DNA of 64,000 nt from SpSt-333 sp040751955. GTDB taxonomy: Bacteria; Bacteroidota; Ignavibacteria; UBA10030; UBA8401. Position numbers and translations under genes: made by a program. The notes under the pieces are model-generated. The model was not told the origin of the DNA. It saw only the letters and a program-made list of their open reading frames with translations, and did no database searches. This document shows positions 7,924-16,294 of this stretch, one piece after another; the first letter of the stretch is position 1; each line of letters starts with the position of its first letter. The DNA lies in NCBI GenBank assembly GCA_040751955.1, contig JBFMFY010000008.1, positions 15,667 to 79,666 on the forward strand, given 5' to 3'.

Positions 7924-9297
7924 ATGAGCCAGCCCGCTCCGGGGAACGAACTCCCGCGTCAGTTGTCATTATTCGATTCTATCATGTTGAATGTCAGCAG
8001 CATGATCGGTTCTGGTATTTTCCTCGTGCCGGCAACCGTTGCGCTCTATTTACATTCGTCATTTGATATCATCCTTGCGTGGGTGATTGGCGGTATCGTC
8101 AGCATGTTCGGTGCATTGTCGTACGCAGAACTGGGAGCAATGATGCCGCATACGGGCGGACAATATATCTACTTACAACGCACGTACGGTCCATTGTGGG
8201 GATTCCTGTTCGGCTGGTCATCGTTCACCGTTATTATGACGGCGTCGATTTCGGCAGTGGCAGTCGGGTTCGCGCAATACATGACATATTTTATTCCGAT
8301 GAACGAAACGGAAGTAAAGTTCGTTGCAATCATTTCGATCTTATTTTTAACAACAGTGAACATCATTGGGACAAAATTCGGCGCTCAATTTCAAAATGTC
8401 ATTACTTTGAGCAAGATCGCATCATTGTTGGTGCTGATCGTGTCGGCAGCATATTTCTACTTTTCATCTCCGCAGCAACCTGTACAGGTCGTTGAGTTGC
8501 AGGGAACGGAATGGGGTTCATATCTTTCATCGTTCGGCATGGCGATGCTGGCAATCCTCTGGGCGTACGACGGCTGGGTCGATCTCAGTTTTGTTTCAGG
8601 CGAGGTTGTGCAGCCGGAACGTTCGATTCATCGTTCGCTCATCATTTCCACAGCGATGATCATCGTTCTCTACGTCGCAGTGAATCTTTCATACCTTGTT
8701 GTGCTTCCGGTTTCATCGATGGCGTCGTCGCACTTCATCGCTTCCGATGCAGCGGTGCGGATGATGGGGAATTTCGGTGCATCATTCATTACAGCATCAG
8801 TAATGATTTCGATGCTTGGCGCAAATCAATCGTTCATTCTTACGGCGCCAAGGATATATTATGCAATGGCGCGCAAAGAATTATTCTTCCATTCAATGCA
8901 ATTACTTCATGCGACGCGGCGAACACCGGTCATTGGATTGCTTTCGCAAGCGGCGTGGGCGAGCGTCCTTGTACTGCTCGGAACGTTCGATCAATTGATC
9001 ACCTACATCATCTTTGCAATTTGGATCTTCTACGCATTGTCGTGTGCGGCGGTCATTATTCTTCGCAAAAGAAATCCGGACGCTGTGCGGCCCTACAAAA
9101 CTTGGGGCTACCCATATACACCGATTATTTTTATATTATTTGCGCTCGCGCTTGTCGGGAACACGATCATTGAAAACCCTATGGATGCAGCAATCGGGCT
9201 GCTGCTTGTATTTTCCGGAGTCCCCGCATATTGGTATTGGAAGAGAAAGATTCTACTTAATGAAAAGGATAATAATGGAACACAAAGAGATTTATGA
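7924..9297 (+). CDS. APC-family amino-acid permease
   Basis: A 457-residue inner-membrane transporter with about 12 hydrophobic segments. The N-terminus carries the APC signature 'MIGSGIFLVPATVA' (first unwound helix), followed by 'GALSYAELGAMMPHTGGQYIYL'. It is a paralogue of the permease at 39568-40986: both share 'GSGIFL', 'EAGGQY/HTGGQY', 'LWAYDGW/LWSYDGW' and the same C-terminal pattern. The last ten residues (NEKDNNGTQRDL) have no equivalent in the paralogue, which ends shortly after the YW-(K/Q) motif. They are read from the A+T-rich DNA that carries the fic start, so the 3' end was probably altered when fic arrived. The substrate is unknown; a neutral or branched amino acid is plausible for LAT-like members. 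Confidence 0.93.
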   Translation: MSQPAPGNELPRQLSLFDSIMLNVSSMIGSGIFLVPATVALYLHSSFDIILAWVIGGIVSMFGALSYAELGAMMPHTGGQYIYLQRTYGPLWGFLFGWSSFTVIMTASISAVAVGFAQYMTYFIPMNETEVKFVAIISILFLTTVNIIGTKFGAQFQNVITLSKIASLLVLIVSAAYFYFSSPQQPVQVVELQGTEWGSYLSSFGMAMLAILWAYDGWVDLSFVSGEVVQPERSIHRSLIISTAMIIVLYVAVNLSYLVVLPVSSMASSHFIASDAAVRMMGNFGASFITASVMISMLGANQSFILTAPRIYYAMARKELFFHSMQLLHATRRTPVIGLLSQAAWASVLVLLGTFDQLITYIIFAIWIFYALSCAAVIILRKRNPDAVRPYKTWGYPYTPIIFILFALALVGNTIIENPMDAAIGLLLVFSGVPAYWYWKRKILLNEKDNNGTQRDL

Positions 9298-10690
9298 AAA
9301 AATATTATCAGCGGATGCTAACTACAAACCATTTCCAAGTTTTGCAGATTGGACAAAATCAGTTGTAATAGATAATCAAAAATGGTCAATATATTATGCA
9401 TCATTAAAAGAAGCACGAAAGAAAACAGATGATAAGTCCCTTAATAAAGCTTTTGAGGTTGTTACAAAAGCTGCTGCTATTGATACCGGAGCAATTGAGG
9501 GTTTGTATGAAGTAGAGAGAGGTTTCACTCTTACTGCAGCAATGGAAGCGGCAGTCTTTGAAAAGCTATTGGAATCAAACGAAAAGAAAACCAATTACAT
9601 TAAATCCCAATTGGATGCATACCAATATGTTCTTGACTTTGCTACAAAAAAACAACCAGTGATTGAAGCTTGGATAAGAGAATTACATACAGAGATCTGC
9701 AAATCCCAAAATACTTATCGTGTACTTACAGCAGAAGGATTCGTTGAGAAAGAATTAAAAAAAGGATCTTATAAAGAATCTCCAAACCATGTGCAGACTC
9801 AAACGGGTGAAATACATTCGTATGCTCCGGTAAATATGGTTGCTAGTGAAATGGAAAGATTGTGTAGAGAATTGAGAGGTGATGTGTTTGAAAATGCTCA
9901 TCCAGTCTTGCAAGCGTCTTATGTTCATTATTCATTCGTAGCTATTCATCCTTTTTCCGACGGAAATGGACGCGTAGCACGTGCACTCTGTTCAATTTAC
10001 ACATATAGATCCCTTTCAATGCCTTTACTGATTTTTGTTGAATATAAAACATCGTATTTCAACGCATTGAACGATAGTGATAATGGTAACTTTCAATCAT
10101 TCATTGATTTTATTTTCTATAGATGTATTGACGCTATTTCACTGATTACTGAGAGTATTCTGAATGCTATTGAAGAAGAGTCAGATGTTTTAGTGAGTAA
10201 ACTAAAAACCTTTTATTTCACAAAAGGGGGATATACACATCAACAAGTAGATACCGCATCATTAAATGCATTTAGAATCTATGCACAAAAGATACAAATA
10301 AGAATAAAGGCCGTATCACAGGAACGAATGAATTTAAGGGTAGATACGACAAACTCAACATACGCCCCTTTAAATGATAAATATAGGCTATTGATTACTC
10401 CGAATACAAACTACATAAATGTTGTTGCTCAAACTGAACAACCTGCAGATGCATCTCACTCGTTTCATTTCTTTTTACACATTCCCAAAAATGGTGCTAA
10501 GAGCGATGAGATAATTTTTAAGTGTAATGAAAATGATAAAACATTTATGTTAAGACTGGAAGATATTATTCCCCAGATAAATAATATTGCCGATGTAAAA
10601 ATGAATTTGCATGTAGATCGTATAATAAAAAACTTGGTAAAGTCCGTGATTTATAAAGCAGAAGAATCATTTAAAAAAAAGGGGTATTAG
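9275..10690 (+). CDS. Fic-domain AMP-transferase with its own inhibitory motif
   Basis: A 471-residue Fic protein. The active-site motif H225-PFSDGNGR-233 is complete, predicting transfer of AMP (or a related nucleotide) to a protein hydroxyl. An N-terminal inhibitory helix motif T71-xxx-E75-G76, matching the (S/T)xxxE(G/N) pattern, puts it in the class whose inhibitor lies in the same chain ahead of the Fic core. Residues ~310-471 are an unassigned C-terminal region. ATG 9275 is chosen because AAGGA stands 5 nt upstream; it overlaps the permease stop by 23 nt. The DNA is visibly richer in A+T than both neighbours, consistent with horizontal acquisition. The target protein is unknown. Confidence 0.92.
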   Translation: MEHKEIYEKILSADANYKPFPSFADWTKSVVIDNQKWSIYYASLKEARKKTDDKSLNKAFEVVTKAAAIDTGAIEGLYEVERGFTLTAAMEAAVFEKLLESNEKKTNYIKSQLDAYQYVLDFATKKQPVIEAWIRELHTEICKSQNTYRVLTAEGFVEKELKKGSYKESPNHVQTQTGEIHSYAPVNMVASEMERLCRELRGDVFENAHPVLQASYVHYSFVAIHPFSDGNGRVARALCSIYTYRSLSMPLLIFVEYKTSYFNALNDSDNGNFQSFIDFIFYRCIDAISLITESILNAIEEESDVLVSKLKTFYFTKGGYTHQQVDTASLNAFRIYAQKIQIRIKAVSQERMNLRVDTTNSTYAPLNDKYRLLITPNTNYINVVAQTEQPADASHSFHFFLHIPKNGAKSDEIIFKCNENDKTFMLRLEDIIPQINNIADVKMNLHVDRIIKNLVKSVIYKAEESFKKKGY

Positions 10691-10692
10691 TC

Positions 10693-11169
10693 TTGAAGGG
10701 AAAAATAATTGGAATACTTATTCAGCAATTAGAAGAAGCATACCACACACAGGCGTGGCACGGTACGAACCTGCGAGGTTCCATCCGCGGGTTGTCGCTC
10801 GAACAGGTCTGCTGGCGGCCTTCTCCACAGCGCCATAATATTTGGGAAGTGATGGTGCATTGCGTGTATTGGAAATACACCGTGCGCCGAAGATTGACGG
10901 GGGAAAAACGCGGTTTGTTCCCTCTGGAAGGGAGCAATTGGTTCAAGCGTCCCGATGAAAAAACTGAATCGGCATGGAAGTCCGATGTCCGGCTGCTGGA
11001 AGAGATGCATTTCCATCTTGTCGAAACCGTAAAAGGATTGTCACCGGCTGATCTCAACAAAAGAACAGCGACCAAAAAATACACACATCTGCAAACGATA
11101 CAAGGGATTGCGCTGCACGATATCTATCATGCAGGACAAATTCAATTGCTCAAACGGCTCCAAAAATAA
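10693..11169 (+). CDS. DinB-family four-helix metal-binding protein
   Basis: A 158-residue DinB/YfiT-like protein. These are four-helix bundles with a divalent metal held by three His; several members are thiol-dependent transferases. Visible here are a first His in 'VMVHCVYWK' and the C-terminal pair in 'LHDIYHAGQIQLL'. The start is TTG 10693, 2 nt after the fic stop, with GGGG upstream. No ATG is available near the N-terminus, and A+T-rich DNA extends about 50 nt into the gene. The native start may therefore have been replaced when fic inserted. The biochemical role is unknown. Confidence 0.85.
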   Translation: MKGKIIGILIQQLEEAYHTQAWHGTNLRGSIRGLSLEQVCWRPSPQRHNIWEVMVHCVYWKYTVRRRLTGEKRGLFPLEGSNWFKRPDEKTESAWKSDVRLLEEMHFHLVETVKGLSPADLNKRTATKKYTHLQTIQGIALHDIYHAGQIQLLKRLQK

Positions 11170-11189
11170 TCTATTCTCACGCACACTTT

Positions 11190-12278
11190 ATGAAACAGTT
11201 CTTACAACCTTCGCTTAACTGGCTTCTTATTTTTGTTCCGGTAACGGTACTGATGGAATTCGTTTTTCATTCCTCTCCAACCCTCTTGTTTATTTCTGCA
11301 TGTATCTCAATCATTCCTCTTGCGGGGTGGCTTGGTAAAGCGACAGAACATCTCGCTGAAAAGACAGGCGAAGGGATCGGCGGTTTGTTGAATGCAACAT
11401 TCGGCAATGCGGCTGAATTGATCATCGCTCTTGCAGCGCTCCATGCGGGATTGTACGATGTGGTGAAAGCATCCATCACTGGTTCCATCATCGGAAATAT
11501 TTTACTGGTTCTCGGCGCTTCACTGCTGACAGGCGGACTGAAATACAAAGTTCAGAGATTCAATCCTGCTGGCGCCCGTTCGATGAGCATCATGCTCACA
11601 CTCGCATCGATCGGATTGATCGGTCCGGCAATCTTTCATTACTTCGGAGGAAGGGACATTGCCGACCGTGAAGCGGATCTTAGTGTGGAAATCGCAGTCG
11701 TGCTCGTCATAACGTACGGACTGAGTCTTCTTTTTTCATTGAAAACACACAAGCAGTTGTTTACTGGTAATGTTGCAGAAGCGGCAGAAGTTGATTCCGG
11801 AAAGCAGCATTCGTGGAGCTTGACGAAATCGTTGACGGTGCTGGCGATCGCCACCGCATTCATCGCGTGGATGAGCGAGATTCTTGTCGGTTCCGTTGAA
11901 CATGCTGCGGAAGCGATGGGAATGACGAGCATCTTCGTCGGTGTCATTGTTGTAGCGATCATCGGCAACGCGGCGGAACACAGCACGGCAATCCTTGTTG
12001 CATTAAAGAACAGAATGGATTTGAGTTTGGGAATTGCGATCGGCAGCAGCATTCAGGTTGCGCTCTTTGTTGCGCCGGTGCTTGTCTTTGCAAGTTATGT
12101 CATTGGTCCTCGCCCGATGGATCTTGTCTTTACTCCTGTCGAGATCGTCGCGATTGCACTGTCTGGATTGATCACCGAGCAGATTGCGAGCGACGGAGAG
12201 AGCAACTGGCTGGAAGGAGTGCAGTTGATATCTGTCTATATTATTTTTGCATTGGTATTTTATTTTTTGCCGGCATGA
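11190..12278 (+). CDS. CaX-type calcium/cation-proton antiporter
   Basis: A 362-residue inner-membrane antiporter expelling Ca2+ (or another cation) in exchange for protons. Both inverted alpha-repeats with the acidic signature are present: 'LLNATFGNAAELIIAL' in the first half and 'AIIGNAAEHSTAILVAL' in the second. There are about 11 hydrophobic segments and the length is normal for bacterial CaX. It lies 20 nt after dinB and may be co-transcribed. No regulator is evident. Confidence 0.93.
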   Translation: MKQFLQPSLNWLLIFVPVTVLMEFVFHSSPTLLFISACISIIPLAGWLGKATEHLAEKTGEGIGGLLNATFGNAAELIIALAALHAGLYDVVKASITGSIIGNILLVLGASLLTGGLKYKVQRFNPAGARSMSIMLTLASIGLIGPAIFHYFGGRDIADREADLSVEIAVVLVITYGLSLLFSLKTHKQLFTGNVAEAAEVDSGKQHSWSLTKSLTVLAIATAFIAWMSEILVGSVEHAAEAMGMTSIFVGVIVVAIIGNAAEHSTAILVALKNRMDLSLGIAIGSSIQVALFVAPVLVFASYVIGPRPMDLVFTPVEIVAIALSGLITEQIASDGESNWLEGVQLISVYIIFALVFYFLPA

Positions 12279-12437
12279 TTCCTTGAGTAGGGAAAAATTA
12301 TTGAAGCGAGATAACCTTGGGAAATTGCATTTGGTATTTATTAAGACTATTTTTATAACATCAATAACTCATACAGCCCTCATTTTTTCTATTCACCATC
12401 TTCACCCTGAAAAGAAAAATTCTCTTACCCATCTTCC

Positions 12438-15400
12438 ATGAAAAAAATATTGTTGATCACACTTTTAGTATTCCCTTCGTTATTTTCTCAAACAATCGAT
12501 TGGAAACTTGCAGACGGTACGTTGAGGGTTCCGATTTATGCTCTTGGTATATCCCCGACCGGTGAAGTGTTTGCTGGTGGTCTCGGGAGCGTGTTTGTTC
12601 TCGATACGTTGAAAAAGTGGGGTGGTTCATCACAAGGGATTACTGCGAACGGTATCGAAGCAGCAGGGTTTGGTTTTTCATCTTCCGTGCAATTTGTTTC
12701 TTTCTTTATGTCGAATGGAATATTTCGCTCGACAGACAACGGAAAGACATGGAATAAAATACCGTTAACAATATCTAACATTGTCATGAAATTCTTATGC
12801 AAAGGTGACACTATGTATGGACTGACGCGCAACAGAGCTGTCTATTGGTCGACAGACCGAGGAGATACCTGGACAGTCAGAACCGTACTACCTGGGGGCA
12901 CAATTATTTTCGACGGTGGTTTTCTTGCCGATACTTCCTTAGGACTGGCGACCAACAAGGGTCTGTATCGTACCAACAAAAGTGGTGCAGGATTTCTCCT
13001 TGATTCCATGTTTCTAAATATAGAATGTCGAGCGATTGATGTTACGTCAAGTGGAACCGTCTATCTGGTAACAAACGATTCAATATATCTGTCGGATTCA
13101 AACGTACAACAATGGAGTGTTGTACAGAAAATGCCTGAAGATTCCTGCTCCAAAATGTTTATTTCGGATACGACCCTATTTGCATTCTGGAGAGAGCCGA
13201 ATATCTTATTTCGATTGTCCAATGGAGAATGGCAATTAAGCATGTCGGGATTGGAAGGAACCAGTGTGACGGATCTAGCGAAAGGACTTCGTGGAGAGAA
13301 CTATGTTTCGACGCTCAATGGTGTGTTTCAGTGGAATAAAAACTCATTGCAATGGATTCCTGTATCAAATGGATTTAAGGATGATATCGTCAGCACATTT
13401 TCGATAGAGCCTGGAAATGTTTATGTAGGAATCAAAAACAAGGGGGTATATCGTGCAAATATTTTTGATATGCTTTGGAAAGAGTTTAATTCATTATCAA
13501 AAAATCCTAAATCAGTCTATGCAGCATCTCCTTTGTGTCTTGTTTTTGACAGTGCTGCTATTTATCGTACGACCGATGGGGGGTCGACCTGGAACATTTC
13601 CAACGCTGTTGTAGGGAAAGGTGCCTTATCATATACACTTTCTGGGACATTATTGTTTATTGGACTTCAAAACGATGGAATATATCTGTCGACAAATATG
13701 GGCGAGACATGGATGTCTCGTTCATCGGGATTGAACGGGAAAGATATCACTTCATTGATTACAATCAGGGACAGCACTTTGCTTGCCGGGTCATCCGATG
13801 GCTTGTACAAAACGACAAATAATGGGCTCAATTGGATTAAAGTATCTTCCTTATCTTCTGTATCCTCATTATTCAGAACTCCAACCGGGGTATTGTATGC
13901 AAGTACTGCTAACGGTCCCTACAATTCAACGGATGAGGGAATTTCATGGGGTTCAGTCAATTCACTAACCGGCACTGTCCACAACTTTTCTGGTGATATG
14001 TTTCTACTTTCCGCTGCTTCTACCGACGGTTTATTTCTTTCTACGAATAGCGGTGTAACTTGGAAAAATTACTGGCTCACAGGTATAAACAATTCGATTA
14101 CATTACTGGATAAAGTAATTGCTGCAACAGATGAAGGAATATATTCAGGCATTTTTCGACATAACAATGCTCCGGAAGTTAAATGGTTAACGGTAGGCTC
14201 ATTGCACAATTGGTTTTCTTCTTTTGGATCTGAAGTGGAGGAAGGGCTCATGGAACAACTTCAGTATGGGTGGCAATGGCCGGCAATTATTTACCGTCAA
14301 GATATGCAAGTGTCAAAGGGGCTTTGGATAGGTTCAAAAAACTTTCAAGATATAGTTTCCGGGTCAAGGTACAACCATAAAGTTGTCTCAGTCGGTCCCA
14401 GGATGCGAGGTCTTGGAGAATTTTTTCCCATATCCTTATCTATGAAAAGTAAATTTGCTCCTCCCAAAGTGCTAGTCAATGGTTCCCCTTCTTTCACAAA
14501 GACAGTTGCGAATGATTCGATTGATATCACTCAAAAGGCGGATCGGATGATCGTGAATGAATTCCTTACGTCAAACAAAGTATTGATACGACGGAATGTT
14601 TTTCAATTCAGCCAACAGTATCATGACAATTATATCATTCTTGACTATACATTTAGAAATGTTAATACCGATACTTTACGTGAAACTTATTTCTATTTCT
14701 TATATAGATGGGGAATTAATGCCTTAACACGATATGTTATCGGTAATCCGACGGGGTGGGGAATCAATACGATGTTGGATCAAAGGGGCGACGGACTTAA
14801 TCCTGGCTCTACATTCTTTCCGGGTAATAAGGATAATGATATACGTTCCGTATATGCATGGCATGGGAATTATCCGCCGTTTACGTTGTACGACAATATT
14901 GGCGGACCCGTGTGGAAATCATTCTATACCATGAATGACACAATGGGGCGACTCGGTGCTTCTCAATTCGTTGGCGTGGCGACCTTGCATGCGGATTCAT
15001 CTCCTGCAGATACAACAGATGATATGATGCAACCATCCACCATGTCATACGAGAGTTCTGATCATCAAAATACATTGTACCACGATCAATATGATGCCGA
15101 TGTAATGACCTCTAAATATGCATGGATGAGCAAAGGAAGAGCGCTACAACGGCATGCAGATATAGTCGGAGAAAAGGGTGATCCGTCAATGAGTACCCCC
15201 GGAGGATTTTCTGCAGGGATTGGTTATGGACCGTATACGCTTGCTCCGGGGGACAGTATTCATATTGTGTTGGTTGAAGCAGCCTCAGGATTAAATATCG
15301 ATGCAGCAAAAGAAATAGGGAAGGCATATAAAAAAAATCAGTTAACACCGATTACCTATCGAGGTGTTACAAAAACAAAAAACGAATGGGTATATACGGG

Positions 15401-16097
15401 ACGTGATTCCATTTTCCAAACATTTCGTCGTGCAATGGCAAATTATCATTCGGGATATAATATTCCATCCCCTCCCGATCCTCCAAAATCATTTTCAGTT
15501 TCAAAAAGTGGAAATGTAATTGTACTCGAATGGGATGTCTATAAGGAAGATGATCCGAAAATAAAAGGGTTTGAAATTTACCGTGCGGAGGAACAAGAGT
15601 ACGACACCTATAAAAAAATTGCGTCGTGCCATCCATTGGATAGATCGTTCGTTGATTCAATGGTTGTTCCGGGCGTTTCGTATTACTATTACATCGTTTC
15701 TGTAGGAGATTCGATGGATAATACTGGCATCGGATTGACCCCATTAGGTCGACTCCAAAGTAACCAATACTATACACAAACGTACGATCCGGTTGGCATA
15801 CCAACTTCTGTTAACAATAAATCTGAAGTGCCGGCAGAATACGTTCTCTCCCAAAATTTTCCTAATCCGTTTAATCCGTCGACGACGATTGCATTTCAAA
15901 TCCCACGCCGCGGATTTGTGACATTGAAAGTATACGATGTTCTGGGAAAAGAGATCACAACACTTGTGCAGGAGGAAAGATCTGCCGGGAGATATACGGT
16001 GCGGTTTGATGCATCGTCATTGGCAAGTGGTTTGTATTTTTACCGGCTTAGATCCGACAATAACGTCTCAATCAAGAAGATGATATTGATGAAATAG
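12438..16097 (+). CDS. Large T9SS-secreted protein: BNR propeller + unassigned module + Fn3 + sorting domain
   Basis: A 1219-residue secreted protein. A signal peptide is followed by ~550 residues of propeller blades with at least seven Asp-box (BNR-like) turns of the type S-T-D-x-G-x-T-W. Residues ~580-1010 form a module strongly similar to residues ~19-430 of the 686-residue protein at 21564 ('VGSLHNWFSSFG', 'FSQQYHDNY', 'NPTGWGINTM', 'KTKNEWVYTGRDS'). An Fn3-like domain follows, then a T9SS C-terminal sorting domain beginning 'QNFPNPFNPST' and ending 'KKMILMK'. It should be exported by the Sec system and carried to the surface by T9SS. There is no clear ribosome site at ATG 12438. The function is unknown; propeller and Fn3 parts suggest binding rather than catalysis. 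Confidence 0.88.
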   Translation: MKKILLITLLVFPSLFSQTIDWKLADGTLRVPIYALGISPTGEVFAGGLGSVFVLDTLKKWGGSSQGITANGIEAAGFGFSSSVQFVSFFMSNGIFRSTDNGKTWNKIPLTISNIVMKFLCKGDTMYGLTRNRAVYWSTDRGDTWTVRTVLPGGTIIFDGGFLADTSLGLATNKGLYRTNKSGAGFLLDSMFLNIECRAIDVTSSGTVYLVTNDSIYLSDSNVQQWSVVQKMPEDSCSKMFISDTTLFAFWREPNILFRLSNGEWQLSMSGLEGTSVTDLAKGLRGENYVSTLNGVFQWNKNSLQWIPVSNGFKDDIVSTFSIEPGNVYVGIKNKGVYRANIFDMLWKEFNSLSKNPKSVYAASPLCLVFDSAAIYRTTDGGSTWNISNAVVGKGALSYTLSGTLLFIGLQNDGIYLSTNMGETWMSRSSGLNGKDITSLITIRDSTLLAGSSDGLYKTTNNGLNWIKVSSLSSVSSLFRTPTGVLYASTANGPYNSTDEGISWGSVNSLTGTVHNFSGDMFLLSAASTDGLFLSTNSGVTWKNYWLTGINNSITLLDKVIAATDEGIYSGIFRHNNAPEVKWLTVGSLHNWFSSFGSEVEEGLMEQLQYGWQWPAIIYRQDMQVSKGLWIGSKNFQDIVSGSRYNHKVVSVGPRMRGLGEFFPISLSMKSKFAPPKVLVNGSPSFTKTVANDSIDITQKADRMIVNEFLTSNKVLIRRNVFQFSQQYHDNYIILDYTFRNVNTDTLRETYFYFLYRWGINALTRYVIGNPTGWGINTMLDQRGDGLNPGSTFFPGNKDNDIRSVYAWHGNYPPFTLYDNIGGPVWKSFYTMNDTMGRLGASQFVGVATLHADSSPADTTDDMMQPSTMSYESSDHQNTLYHDQYDADVMTSKYAWMSKGRALQRHADIVGEKGDPSMSTPGGFSAGIGYGPYTLAPGDSIHIVLVEAASGLNIDAAKEIGKAYKKNQLTPITYRGVTKTKNEWVYTGRDSIFQTFRRAMANYHSGYNIPSPPDPPKSFSVSKSGNVIVLEWDVYKEDDPKIKGFEIYRAEEQEYDTYKKIASCHPLDRSFVDSMVVPGVSYYYYIVSVGDSMDNTGIGLTPLGRLQSNQYYTQTYDPVGIPTSVNNKSEVPAEYVLSQNFPNPFNPSTTIAFQIPRRGFVTLKVYDVLGKEITTLVQEERSAGRYTVRFDASSLASGLYFYRLRSDNNVSIKKMILMK

Positions 16098-16294
16098 AAA
16101 TGTTGGTATTGAATTTAGGAATTACAAGACTTACGTTATCCGGCTTTTTTGATTTTTAACTACTGCAAACTTCAAAAATTTCAATTTTTTCGAAAGATTG
16201 TTTTATCCACCACATTGTTTCTTGATTTCACTGCAATATTCTTCTACATTGAGTCAGGCAAGTTCACCGTTTCACATCACCTCCAGAAACTTCG

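Noticed and set aside
12279..12437. Promoter or riboswitch upstream of the 12438 gene
   Set aside because: The region is A+T-rich, but no hairpin, conserved riboswitch core or sigma-54 element could be supported. A TTGGGAAATTGC stretch has the wrong GG-GC spacing.
16098..16294. Terminator after the 12438 gene
   Set aside because: A T-rich stretch (CTTTTTTGATTTTT) exists but no convincing stem precedes it.
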